Of a DNA stretch of 64,000 bases, positions 11,685 to 23,223 are shown one piece after another. Under the pieces are notes generated by a model. That model ran no database searches. It had not been told where the DNA came from and worked only from the letters and a program-made list of their open reading frames with translations. The translations under genes were made by a program, and so were the position numbers. The DNA lies in the NCBI GenBank assembly GCA_036346275.1, contig CM070713.1:62057567-62121566 (forward strand), read 5' to 3'. The stretch is from Otatea glauca. Taxonomy: Eukaryota; Streptophyta; Magnoliopsida; Poales; Poaceae. Numbering within the stretch: position 1 is the stretch's first letter; the number at the start of each line of letters is the position of its first letter.

Positions 11685-12834
11685 TGTGCGTGAGATGCTA
11701 CCTAGGCCGAGAAAAGTTTTCCAATTTGTGCTATGTTTCTATGTGTGATGCACTCGATCTCCATTCTCGCCGATTTACTGGTTTCCAATGAAGAACTCGC
11801 TTAATTACTTCTCCCTCATAGTTTTCCATCTCGATGGTCGCTCCCTTGATGCACCCGGACCCATTTCCGAACCGACCTTGACAGGGATAGGGTTACCTGC
11901 AAGCAGTCCTCCATTATCAGAGCCACCCGATCTAATCAATGAACGGTCTGAATCGTCTAACAACGTGTGCTGCAGTACTTAATATAGTGTCTGCTATAAA
12001 GAAAAATAGCACAGTGTTTTTAAACAGTATCCCAGAATATCTAGGCAGTCGTTTTTTTAATTCAACGGTGCATATACAACTGTTTAAGTTACACACCGGA
12101 TTTCCATCCCCTATATAGTACTATATTTTGATGGCTACCCTTCTCCAAGTGTCAAAGAAGCCAAATATCTTATCCTTGTCCACAGCACTCTTGATTATGA
12201 TTAGATGTACAAAGTTAATCAGTAATCAGTGCCTAGTATGTAATACATCCGAAAGATGCATGACTGTAATATAGTCTCAGTACCGGTTCGAAAAATTCTA
12301 GCTGTGGTCTGGATCATTACCCGTGTGACAAAGTCTACTGTCTGTATACATGCATTGCTGATCTTAATCATTACTGAAACAATAACAACCTAATCACCGT
12401 AGTATTCAGTTAGTCACCTACCATGGTCCATGGCACATCAGAGTTAGGATATGGCAAAAATAAAATAATTGAAGGAATGAAGAAGCATAGTCGTAGCAAG
12501 TACTATATGCACACATACCACTCCTGCATATGTAATTACAGAAGTAAGGACATAATAAGAGGCAAAGAGATTGCATAGGATGCCGATGCCGACAGGAACA
12601 GTCAAGCCGTGGCGGCCCGTGGTCCGGCGTGGGTTCGACCTGATCATTAGCTCGCTTTCCTAGCTAGCTTCTCAAGCTTAGCTTCCTCAGGACCTCAACA
12701 CTGGACTACCGCCTGCCAAGCCTACTGGTGCCAGCCGGCTGGATCAAGCCTACTGGTGCCAGCCTGCATAGAGGACTTCACTCTCTTCACCTACTGGATC
12801 AACAATTTAAGCAAGGTTGAGTACTTTTGTATTC
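11685..12834. other. Non-genic spacer between LTR remnants
   Basis: No supported gene. A 20-bp phrase containing 'cctactggtgccagcc' is repeated at 12717-12736 and 12745-12764. The right part (from about 12660) leads into LTR copy B and may belong to it. Confidence 0.3.
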
Positions 12835-13604
12835 AACAAGACTTGTAATGTATCACAAATATACAGAAAGGCTGCGTAAATGCAGCCTATGTCAATAGAA
12901 AGGCTATTAAGGCTATTTTGCATAAAGCGAAGTTGAATATGAATATCAAGTATTAAATTGCAAACGAAATTTGTAAGAGCAAGTTTGACAGATATCTAAA
13001 TAAATAAGAGTAGCATAACATATCACAACCCACAGTCCTCTATGATTGTGAGTACCGTATCATCTTTTGCCAATCTCTGGTATAAAATCTGAAGTAAAGA
13101 CTTACCATAAATATTTCCAATTCAACCCGTTTTGAAAATACCAAAACTTCTAACTAGTGTCAGCGTACCAAGTCTCCCATAACCGCAGTAACAACTTTTT
13201 GGAAAGTTTTATACTCTGTAGAGATGTACATCTTTACCTACAAGATATGACCAACTTTTTCGCCAAGCTATTAACACACTTTATTTGGTATGAGGCAGAG
13301 AGATCATAACATAACCGTTACATTACCTAGACCTAATTTTGCACCAGCCCGGTGATAATGAACCCTCACTATGGTGGCAGAGGATATTTGTATAGTCAAT
13401 GTATGACCAGTGGTTATATACCCTATTGTCCCACTTCTACTCATAGTAAGGCGTACATCGTTGTATCGACAGGCGTTATTCCTAACACCTCGGTGAGGAC
13501 ACCCATTCAAGCAATCCATCCCAGAAAGCCCGAACTACCATAGTCTTTCGGTGTACAAAGTTAAATCTAAGCAACTTAATAGGTTAAGGCCATTCATACT
13601 AGCA
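12835..13604 (-). repeat. Eroded LTR segment (copy B), cut by a CACTA terminus
   Basis: Diverged direct repeat of about 5700-6455. The similarity stops at 'ctagca', exactly where the CACTA terminus begins at 13605, whereas copy A continues with 'cttgtggttgtatgg'. The missing continuation is not found after the CACTA 3' end at 24866. Confidence 0.55.
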
Positions 13605-13800
13605 CACTACTACAGAAAGGCTTATATTAGATGCCATATTACTGACGGTTCTATAGTACAACCGTCAGTGACATCATCACGGACGGTACATTTCATAAAC
13701 CGTCATTGATATACAGCAATATCACAGACGGTTTTAGAATAAAATCGTCAGTGATGCTATTATAGAGGGTTTATTAATAGAACCGTCTGTGATATCTCCT
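13605..13800 (+). repeat. CACTA 5' terminus and subterminal inverted repeats
   Basis: After the terminal CACTACTACA come several alternating-orientation copies of ACGGTT(C/T)TA and ACCGTCAGTGA-like units (13635-13795). Such short subterminal repeats are the usual binding sites for the CACTA-encoded accessory protein. Confidence 0.7.
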
Positions 13801-13929
13801 AGCGATATTTAATACAGATCCCCAAGCCACTTAGTGTTTTTTAGGGTTTTGGGATCTATCTTTGAGGTGGCTACAACTATGAGGCGATATGGTGAAAGAA
13901 GACAATTGATTTTGAAGGGTGATTGTAGA

Positions 13930-14460
13930 TCCATTTGACTTTGATGATCTAAGGTTAGTAATGGATTCTAATTGCATTATATTCAAGCTCTAGCTTGGTA
14001 AGGAGAGAATTGGAAGATTGTTTAGATCTAGCTTGTAGATCCATGTGTTCTTAGCGATCTAAGGTTAGTATTGGGTTCTAATTGCAATATTATATTCAAG
14101 ATCTAGCTTGGTAAGGAGATAACTCGAAGATTGTTTAGATCTAGCTTTTTATATCCATGTGTTCTTGGTGATCTAAGGTTAGTAATGGGTTCTAATTGCA
14201 TTATATTCAAGAGCTAACTTGGTAAGGAGAGAATTTGAAGATTGTTTAGATCTATAGCTTGTATATCCATTTGTTCTTGTTGATCTAAGCTTAGTAATGG
14301 GTTCTAACTACACTATTATATTTAAGATTTATGTAACTAGTTTGGTGAAGAGAGAATTTGAAGATTGTGTTTAGATCTAGCTTGTAAATCCATTTATTCT
14401 TTATGTTCTAAGGTAGTAATTGGTTATATAATTACATTATATTTAACAAGTAGCTAGCAG
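13930..14460 (+). repeat. About 112-bp minisatellite, five units
   Basis: A unit containing 'gatctaaggttagtaatggg', 'ttctaattgcattatattcaag' and 'gaagattgtttagatctagc' recurs with the shared GATCTAAG start near 13946, 14056, 14170 and 14282, and a weaker copy near 14406. The spacing is 110-124 bp. It lies between the subterminal repeats and the truncated transposase. Confidence 0.75.
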
Positions 14461-14499
14461 TGCAAAATTTAATTGAACTGCTAAAATTGAAGGCAAGCA

Positions 14500-15830
14500 A
14501 TGGTTAGTCTGACAAGAGTTTCACAGCGCTATTACGTCTATTGGCGGACATGCTTCCAGAGGGAAATAAGTTGCCGACAACCACCTACAAAGCTAAGAAG
14601 GTTCTTCGTCCCTTGGGAATAGAAGTAGAAAGAATACATGCATGTTCGAACGACTGTATCCAGTACTAGAAAGAGTACGCAAACTTGCATGTATGTCTGG
14701 TGTGCAACGCATCAGAATACAAGCGTAAGAGTCATTCAGATGATGATGACGAGGGCATCGAGGTGAAGAAAGGACCTCCTACTAAGGTGGCATGGTATCT
14801 ACCTGTAATTCTCCGTTTGAAGCGTTTGTTTGCGAACCCAAAGGAGGCAAAACTGCTGCGTTGGCACTCAGAGGAGCGTAAGAACGGTGGAATACTAAGG
14901 CACCCTATTTATTCCACCTAGTGGAGAAACATCGATAGGAGGTTTCAAGAATTCGGTGCGGATCCGAGGGATATAAGGTTTGGATTACGTACAGATGAAA
15001 TGAATCCTTTCGGTAACATGAGCAGTCGGCATAGCACTTGGCCCGTGAATCTTTGTATCTACAATCTTCCTCCTTGGTTGTCTATGAAGCGGAAGTACAT
15101 TTTGTTGCTGTACTTATCCAAGGATCGAAACAACCTGAGAACGATATCGATGTGTACCTAGCACCATTGATGAAAGATCTGAAAACACTATGGGTTCTCG
15201 GGGTACAGGTATGTGATGCGTACAAACGAGAGAACTTCACTTTGCACTGCCCATTGTTCTGCACCATAAATGATTACCCTGCTCTTGGTAACCTGTTAGG
15301 CCAGAGTACAAAAGAAACCAAAGCATGCACTCATTGCTTAGATGATACCGAGAGTGTGTGGCTGAATCACTCGCGCAAAATCGTGTACATGCGTCACCGT
15401 AGGTTCCGTCGGAGGAATCACACATACCACGAGATGAAGAAACAATTCGACGGAAGGAACGAAGACTGTTCAGCTCCAAGGCCTTTAAGCGGGAAAGATG
15501 TTCATAACATTTTTAAGGATTTGATGTTGCACAAGGAAAGGGATGTAAATAAAGGATCCGTGAGAAGAGCATGTGGAAGAAGAGATCAATATTTTGGAAC
15601 CTACCTTACTGGGAGCACCTAGAAGTTCGTCACTACATCGATGTCATGCATGTAGAGTAGAATGTCTGTGATAGCTTGATTGGTGTCTTACTAAACATTA
15701 AGGGCAAAACAAAGGATGGTATCCACACACAGCTTGACTTGATCGATATGGACATAAGACCTGAGTTAGCACTGAAAGAGACCGATAAAGGTCGAACGTA
15801 CTGCGAATCTACTTGTTAAACTTTGTCCAA
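14500..15830 (+). pseudogene. Truncated TNP2-type CACTA transposase, copy 1
   Basis: Pieces in shifting frames match the conserved core of plant CACTA transposases (Transposase_21/TNP2). Recognisable parts are LPEGNKLPTTTYKAKK, HACSNDC, KVAWYLPVILRLKRLFAN, NPFGNMSSRHSTWPVNLCIY, NLPPWLSMKRKY, ENDIDVYLAPLMKDLKTLW, CTINDYPALGNL and, at the end, YIDVMHVE. The N-terminal and DUF4218/DUF4216 parts are absent. Several stops and frameshifts interrupt it, for example after CIQY and after HPIYST. The parallel part of the second copy (17590-18900) is similar but clearly diverged, so this is not a recent duplicate. Confidence 0.8.
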
Positions 15831-15835
15831 GGCTT

Positions 15836-16060
15836 CTCACATAAGAACCGATAGTGATGTGTACGTTCTCATCACTGTCGCTTCTTATGTGGGAATCGAT
15901 TGTGATGACAACGCACATCACTATCACTTCTCGCATAAGAACCGATTGTGATGTGCATGATCACATCACTATCGCTTTTTATATGAGAACCGATAGTGAT
16001 ATGCACATAACTATCATTTTTTAATTGAGAACCGATTGTGATGTGCCTCGTTAGGTTATT
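15836..16060 (+). repeat. Subterminal repeats of a second CACTA element
   Basis: About eight alternating copies of AACCGAT(A/T)GTGATGTG and its complement. They differ from the CGTCAGTGA type at 13635-13795, so they mark a different element. The expected CACTA terminus is not present just upstream; copy 1 of the transposase runs directly into this cluster. A 5' truncation or deletion junction near 15830 is likely. Confidence 0.65.
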
Positions 16061-16507
16061 TATAACGCTTGAGCTGAACTCTTCTCTGTTATTATTCCAG
16101 AGGAGATTTCTCCATCGCCACCCGAAAAAATAGCTCAATTCTGTGTTTGGAAGCAATACTTGGGTGAGAAAAATTGAAATCCTCAAGGGTGGGTGTTAAG
16201 AGAGTAAAACTGAAACCCTAGTTTGAGAAGATTTCCCCTCATTTTACAGAATTTGTGATTTTCTTCAAAATGTGAGCATTCCTTCAAACCCCTTCAAATT
16301 TGCACTATGTAATTTTCATATGTCGCGAAGAAAGTTTAGGTTGCACTGGTATTGTGTATATCCTATCAGATTTCACACCCTTTATTTGACAAGCACACAT
16401 GTATTTAATTATCTTAATTTATTGTTCTCTAATGTTAATATGGAATTATTATTACTGTCACATGATAAATGTTAGAGTTTAGGCTGCGGAACCTAGGTCT
16501 CCCGTTT

Positions 16508-16780
16508 GAGGCTACTTGTTTATAAATGTGCCAATCGAAATGGCCTATTTATAAGCAAGTAGTCTCGAATTGTCCATGTTCTTTGGACAGTTCGAGGAAA
16601 TGTAGTTCGAACAAGTTCCTGAGCTGTTGTACAACTCTAGAGTAGATTTCGGTAGCATCTCCCTGTGGTGTTCTCCAGGTACACACCCCTCTTGACTTGT
16701 TGTCGAGATGTGTATTTGGAGAACAGCAGGAAGATGCTGCTGAAATTTTCTCTAGAGTTGTACAACGGCTTAGGAACTTG
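16508..16780 (+). other. Three consecutive hairpins upstream of the CACTA transposase
   Basis: Hairpin 1 (16508-16566) pairs GAGGCTACTTGTTTATAAAT with the complement of a near-identical right arm. Hairpin 2 (about 16565-16595) pairs CGAATTGTCCA with TGGACAGTTCG. Hairpin 3 (16612-16780) has arms of about 65 nt, including a 17-bp perfect stem, GTTGTACAACTCTAGAG with its complement, and a small apical loop near 16698. They lie 360-630 bp before the transposase start. Known precedent: the rice miR820 precursor lies in CACTA elements. The sequence here is not obviously that miRNA; a small-RNA source or structured leader is inference. Confidence 0.6.
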
Positions 16781-17139
16781 CCAGAATCACATATCCTCGA
16801 ATGGGATTAGGATCTAACCATTTTAGAGATTAGGAGTCATCGTTGGTACCCTTGTTTTGTTCCATTGAAGTCAAAAAGATTTGCAAGCTACTGCAGTACA
16901 TAATTAGTTTATTCGATATCATTGTTGATGTTTACAATGTAGGTCTCCTAACTAGGGAATTGGAAGCTCTTAACTAGGGAAGAATCTAGGTATCGATCGG
17001 GAGTATATTTATATATCTTGAAACCCGTCCTCTATTTTGCAAAGGTAATATTAATTGAAATGATGTCTCAATATTTGAACTAGTTAGCCAGCTGTCGCTC
17101 TAGTTTTTCCTTAATTTATTGTGCGAAGTCTAATTGTAG

Positions 17140-20100
17140 ATGGACCGTGAGCAATGGATGTATCAGAAAAGTCGTGTGGGTGATGAATTTCAGAGGGGTG
17201 TTAAGGAGTTCAAAAAAATTTCAGAAGAGGACATGCTGAAGAGGGGTGTAAACTTTATATATTGTCCTTTCATTGATTGCACTAATCTCAGGAGATTTAA
17301 CAACTCAGCTCAAATTGAGGACCACCTAATTCGACGTGGCTTCGTGAAGAATTACATGTGTTGGATCCATCACGGGGAGACAGGTAGCACCCTTCCGGTA
17401 TGCAACAAAGACATGGTGGAACCCGATGACGAGTTGCAGCATGATATGTTTGAGAAGGACAATTTAGAGTAAATGTTGCGGGATGTGGAGGGAAATTACA
17501 CGGAAAGAGAGTTTGAAAAGTTTAAAAGCTTGATGGAAGACGATGCCAACCCGTTGTTCTCAGGTTGCAAAGCAGAATACACCAAGCTGGGTTCGGTCCT
17601 TGCATTGTTCGAACTGAAGGCAAAACACCGTTGGATAGATACAAGTTTCAACGCACTTCTAGTTCTTCTATCGGATCAGCTTCCGGAGGGAAATGAGTTG
17701 CCAAAAAGCATTTATGAAGCGAAGAAGCTACTATGTACCATGGGAATGGAAATAGAAAGGATACATGCATGTCTGAATGATTGCATCTTGTACCATAACG
17801 CACATCAGGAGCTGCACGTTTGTCCAGTTTGCGGTGTGCCCCGGTACAAACAAAAGGAGAAGCATAATGACAAGAAGAGTAAGAGATGGGGCGACGACGG
17901 TGAAGAGGTTACTAAAGGTGCACCGGCTAAGGTATTGTGGTACTTGTCCATCATTTCTCGTCTGGAGCGGTTGTTTGTAAATCGCAGAAAGACAAAATTG
18001 TTGCGTTAGCATTATGAGTCTGAAAAGAAAGATGGCAAGTTGAGAAACCATGCTGATTCGGCTAAATGGAGAAACATCGATTGGAAACATGAGGAGTTTG
18101 GTGCCGAAATGAGGAACATAAGATTTGGATTGAGTACCAATGGAATGAATCCATTTGGTAACATGAGCAGTCGTCACAGCACTTGACCAGTTCTGTTGTG
18201 TATCTACAACCTCCCTCCTTGGTTGTGTATGAAGCGGAAGTATATCATGATGTCGTTGCTAATCTCGAGACCCAAACAACTGGGAAATGATATTGATGTG
18301 CACCTTGCTCCACTGATTGAGGATTTGGAAAAATTGTGGAACGAGAGGGTCGTGGTGCGGGATGCGTACAAAAGAGAGCATTTCACCCTACGGGCTATGA
18401 TATTTTGCACCATAAATGATTTCCCGGCCCTTGGTAATTTGGCGGGATACAGTACGAAAGGAACCAAAGCGTGTCCTATTTGTGAAGAGGAAACTGAGAG
18501 CCTATGGCTGTCGAATTCAAAGAAAACTATGTATATGGGTCACCGTAGGTTTCTACCTTGGAGTCATCGATACCGTAAGATGGATGACAAATTTGATGGG
18601 AAGAGAGAAGTCCGTTCGGCCCCGCAGCCTAAGAGTGGAAGGCAAGTATATTCACGTGTGGAGGATATCGATGTTCAGTACGGAAAGAGCCGTAAATCTG
18701 TTCGTCCTAGGACCATTTGGAAGAAGAGAACGATATTTTGGGACTTACCGTACTGGAAAGAGTTAGATGTCCGGCATTGTATTGATGTCATGCACGTTGA
18801 GAAGAATGTCTGCAATAATTTGGTTGGCATCCTACTAAACATACCTGAGAAGACCAAAGATGGTGTGAATGCTCGTTGCGACATGGCCTACATGGGAATC
18901 AGGCCCAAGCTTATAGTGATATAGGATGGAAAAGGTCCGTACATCCCCGCTGCATGCTACATCCTGTCCAAGAAGGAGAAAGAAGTCCTCTGCAAGTGTC
19001 TCCAAGGTATTAAAGTTCCATCTGGCTACTCCGCGAATATTAAGAAGCTTGTGTCCATGGATGATTTGAAGTTGCTGGGCATGAAGTCCCACGACTGCCA
19101 TAGCTTGATGACCCAAATACTCCCAGTTACAATCCAAAATATTCTGCCAGAGGATGTCAGGCTGGCAATTACGAAGCTGTGTTACTTCTTCAATGCGATC
19201 TCCTGCAAAGTTATTGACCCCGATGTGCTAGACAACTTACAGAGTGAGGTGGTGCAAACTTTATGTCAGCTTGAGATGCATTTCCCACCCTCGTTCTTCG
19301 ACGTTATGGTCCACCTTGTTGTTCACCTTGTTAGAGAGATTAAGATATGTGGACCGTATTCCTATGTTACATGTATCCATTCGAGAGGTACATGGGTATA
19401 TTAAAGTCCTATACGAGGAATCGGTCGAAGCCTGAGGGTAGTATTGTTGAAGGTTATGGGACTGAAGAGGTTATTGAGTTCTGCGTGGACTATGTCGGGA
19501 AAAGACAAGCAATCGGTGTTCCTATATCTCTCCATGAGGGCAGACTTGATGGCAAAGGAACCGTTGGGTCGAAACTAACGTGGCTACGGTTTGATATGTA
19601 TTACAAAGAGCATCTAACGGTCTCGCAGCACAGCGCAAAAGTTGCAGGGTACATCGAGCAGCACAAGTTGATATTACGGGAAGAGAATCCACATATGGAT
19701 GAGCTTTCCATCACGCGAGAACACAACGATAGATTTCTCACATGGTTCAAAGAAAAGGAGGAGGTCTCTGTTAGTGAGAATATCAAATGGTTGGTTGACG
19801 GACCAAGATTTAATGTACAGACATGGCAGGGGTACCTTCTACACTGAGATTCAAGATGCCAAGAGTACTATCCAAAACAGTGGTGTGAGCATAGATGCTT
19901 TCTCTGATGATCATCACTCGAAAAGATGATCGTCAACCGCAATGAACTCTTACTATGGGATGATCGAAGAAATTTGGGAGCTCGATTATGGAATATACCA
20001 AGTTCCATTGTTTTGATGTAAGTGGGTGGGACTTCCACATGGAGTGAAGATCAACAAGAGAGGTTTTACTATTGCGGATCTCAGTAGACCCGCCTACAAA

Positions 20101-20355
20101 GATGACCCATTCATCCTTGCGAAGCAAGCAACTCAAGTCTTCTACGTACGTGATCCGGCCAATCTGAGATTGCACGTCGTTCTTCATGGCAAGAGACGAA
20201 TCGTTGGAGTCGAAAATGTCATAGATGAAGAAGAGTACAACCAATTCGATGAAATACCTCCGTTTGAGGATGGGGCCTATCTTAGCGGGAACGACGACAC
20301 ACATGAAAGAAATTACATGCGTGTAGATCACAAAGAAGGGTTGTATTCTAAATAA
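17140..20355 (+). pseudogene. CACTA transposase (TNP2, DUF4218, DUF4216), decayed copy 2
   Basis: The start is MDREQWMYQ, the usual opening of plant CACTA transposases. Next comes an N-terminal transposase-associated region (17140-17472: CPFIDCTNLRRFNNSAQIEDHLIRRGF, read in pieces), then the TNP2 core (about 17590-18920: CPVCGVPRYKQK, NPFGNMSSRHST, CPICEEETESLWL, FWDLPYWKELDVRHCIDVMH, VEKNVCNNLVG), DUF4218 (about 19060-19680: LPEDVRLAITKLCYFFNAI, LEMHFPPSFFDVMVHL, YPFERYMGILKSYTRNR) and DUF4216 (20026-20355: GVKINKRGFT, DPFILAKQATQVFYV). In-frame stops occur at 17470, 18007, 18184 and 18922, with a frameshift near 19350. Two of the stops (18007, 18184) replace the Trp expected there. The enzyme would cut and move CACTA termini; this copy cannot encode it. 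Confidence 0.85.
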
Positions 20356-20824
20356 ATAGAGTACGTCATTGTATCAATTGCTATGAGTTTGAAATGTTTG
20401 TATTGTACATAACTGTAGTTTTGGGTTTGAAAAACTTATGTGTACGTAAGAAACTTTCACAATTTTTGTGAAAGGATTCTGGTGTGTAGCTACATATTGC
20501 AACAAAAAGAAGGCACTCTACATCAAATCGGTTCTGAAAATTTTCAAAATACTTGGACTTTATTTGAAAAGGTTTTGACTTTTCTACTCTTTGAGCAAAA
20601 ATCATGCCTACAAAAGTGAATTTTGGCTTCTTTTTTCAATACTAACTCTTTTTGCCAAAATTCTTTTTGGAAAAGATTTGTAGTATCACAAAGTATGTTT
20701 CTGCAAACTTTTAAATAATTTCAACTATATTTGTAAAAGTTATGGCCTTTTCACTCTTTGATCAGATAATTCTGAAAATTCGGACTTCATGGTTTGTCTG
20801 AAAAATCAATAGTGCAGTGAACTA

Positions 20825-22083
20825 CATTTGTGTCGGTTTTCCAAGAAAACCCGATAGTGATAATAAATTTGTGTTAGTTTTTTTATAGAAAACCGATAGT
20901 GCTATCGTACTCATTTGTGTCGGTTTTTCGTGGAAAACCAATAGTGATACTTAAGAATTTGTGTCGGTTTTTTTTTAAAACTGATAGTGATGTCCTATAC
21001 ATGGTTTGTGCAGTGGTATACATTTGTGTCAGTTTTCTATAGAAAACCGATAGTGCAATCGTACTCATTTGTGTCTGTTTTTCATGGAAAACCGATAGTG
21101 ATACTTAAGCATTTGTGTCATTTTTTTTAAAAAAAAACCGATAGTGATAATCTATACATGGGATTGCTGTCGTAATCATTTGTGTCAGTTTTTTTATATA
21201 AAATCGATAGTGATATGTAAACATTTGTGTCAGTTTTTTTAAAAAAATCGATAGTGATGTCTATACATGGTTTGTGCAATGGTATACATTTGTGTCGGTT
21301 TTCTATAAAACCGATAGTGCTATCGTACTCATTTGTGTCAATTTTTCATGGAAACCGATAGTGATACTTAAGAATTTGTGTCGGTTTTTTTAAAATACTG
21401 ATAGTGATAATCTATACATGGGATTGCTGTCGTAATCATTTGTGTCAGTTTTTTAATATAAAACCGATAGTGATATGTAAACATTTGTATCGATTTTTTT
21501 AAAAAAACCGATAGTGATGTCCTATACATGGTTTGTGCAGTGGTATACATTTGTGTCAGTTTTCTATAGAAAACCGATAGTGCTATCATACTCATTTGTG
21601 TCGGTTTTTATGAAAAACTGATAGTGATACTTAAGCATTTGTGTTTGGTTTTTTAAAAAAACCGATAGTGATAATCTATACATGGGATTGCTGTCGTAAT
21701 CATTTGTCGATTTTTTTATAGAAAACCGATAGTGATATGTAAACATTTGTGTCGGTTTTTTTAAAAAACCGATAGTGATGTCCTATACATGGTTTGTGCA
21801 GTGGTATACATTTGTGTCGGTTTTCTATAGAAAATCGATAGTGCTATCGTACTCATTTGTGTCGGTTTTTCATGGAAAACCGATAGTGATACTTAAGAAT
21901 TTGTGTCGGTTTTTTAAAAAAACCGATAGTGATAATCTATACATGGGATTGCTGTCGTAATCATTTTTGTCGGTGTTTTATAGAAAACTTATAGTGATAT
22001 GTAAACATTTGTGTCGGTTTTTCATATAAAACCGATAGTGATGTGTTATTTTTTGTGTCGGTTTTTTATTTAAAACCGATAGG
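20825..22083 (+). repeat. Higher-order array of hairpin repeats, 261-266 bp period
   Basis: The monomer is a short palindrome: TTTGTGTCGGTTTT, a variable loop, then AAAACCGATAGTGAT, about 45-55 bp in all. Five variant monomers form a larger unit, separated by linkers such as 'actta', 'tcctatacatggtttgtgca' and 'gggattgctgtcgtaatca'. The linker phrase 'atggtttgtgca' begins at 21001, 21267, 21528 and 21789, giving spacings of 266, 261 and 261 bp. It lies between the transposase and the protease-like gene, which is an unusual place for subterminal-type repeats. Confidence 0.85.
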
Positions 22084-22119
22084 GACGATTAATTAGTCGT
22101 GTCAGTTTTCAGTGAGAAC

Positions 22120-22770
22120 CGACTAAATTGTGTTCCTTCTGACAAATAAGCTAGGGTCAGATTTTTCGGAGAACTCTCACGCGCTCTGTTTTTCCCTAGC
22201 TCCCGCTCCTGAAGCTCTCGCGTGCGCCGCGATTTCTCCGCCTCCACCTCCGCCGCTCTCCCTCTCCCCCGCGGCTCCCTCTCCTCGGCCTCTCCCTCTC
22301 CCACGTCACTCCCTCCCTCCCACGCCGCTCGTTGCCTCCCCCATCGCTCGCTCCCCCACCTTGGCAAACCCTAGGTACGGGCCCCTCCCCCGCAGCCGTC
22401 GCGCGTCACCCCCATGGAGCTCGCCGCCACTGCCGTCATGCCCCTATAGAGGTCACCACCGCAGCCGTCCTGCCCCCATCGACCTCGTCGCCGCAGCTCG
22501 ACCGCGCCCTATCATGTCTCCCTCCACCGATCGGCTCCCCCCTCCGCCTCGGCCTTCGCCCACCGTCGGCCGCGGGCTCCGACGCCTCCCTCCACCAGTG
22601 ACTCCCCACCGCGCCCCATCGCGACTCCCTCCACCGATGACTCTCCCCACTGCGCCTCACCGCGACTCCCTCCACAGGTCGGCTCCCACCTCCGCCCACT
22701 GTTGGCCGCGAGCTTCGACGCCTCCCCCACCGTCGCCTCCCCCCACTACTTGGTATCACAATCTTCAATA
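22120..22770 (+). promoter_or_regulatory. GC-rich leader region before the protease-like gene
   Basis: Composition changes abruptly after the hairpin array to C-rich, 'cctcc'-rich sequence. Open frames on both strands give proline-, arginine- or glycine-rich low-complexity products, which argues against real coding. The phrase 'aaaccctaggtacgg' at about 22367 contains a possible splice donor. I read it as promoter and leader of the downstream gene. Confidence 0.4.
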
Positions 22771-23223
22771 ATTAGGCTCTTGTTTACTTTTTGCTCTTAC
22801 AAAAAGAATAGCATCACGAGTTTTTAGTAGCACGAATTATGTGTGGTAATTTCTTTGTCATAGATGTCATTATGGGGGCTCATTGACATAGAGAAAGGAA
22901 ATGAAACTGGTAGTTACTTGCGACCCATTGGTAGTAGACAAGGTCGAAATGGTTTAGTCCAATCAACTTGACCTGTAAGAATGGGAAGCATTGGCTTTCT
23001 CCTGCATGTAATACTCATGTCAAGTCCAGTATTGATGCTAAAGTAAAATTGTGTTAAAGAAAAGCCTAGACAATTTAGTACATGGAGTATTTGATTTGCT
23101 GGGAGTGGGAATTGGGAAGCAGTAGTCCATTTAAGAAATGTGGCTACTATTAATGATTACATCTGAGTTTTCTTTCAAATGATTCCAACCAGACAATTCA
23201 TAATTTTGTTACATGGTACTAAT

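Noticed and set aside
20825..22083. CRISPR-like regular repeats
   Set aside because: The repeats are palindromic CACTA subterminal-type units with higher-order structure in a plant transposon; no cas genes and no unique spacers of constant length.
22130..22771. 213-codon proline-rich open frame
   Set aside because: C-rich low-complexity sequence open in several frames on both strands; no domain. Treated as a leader region.
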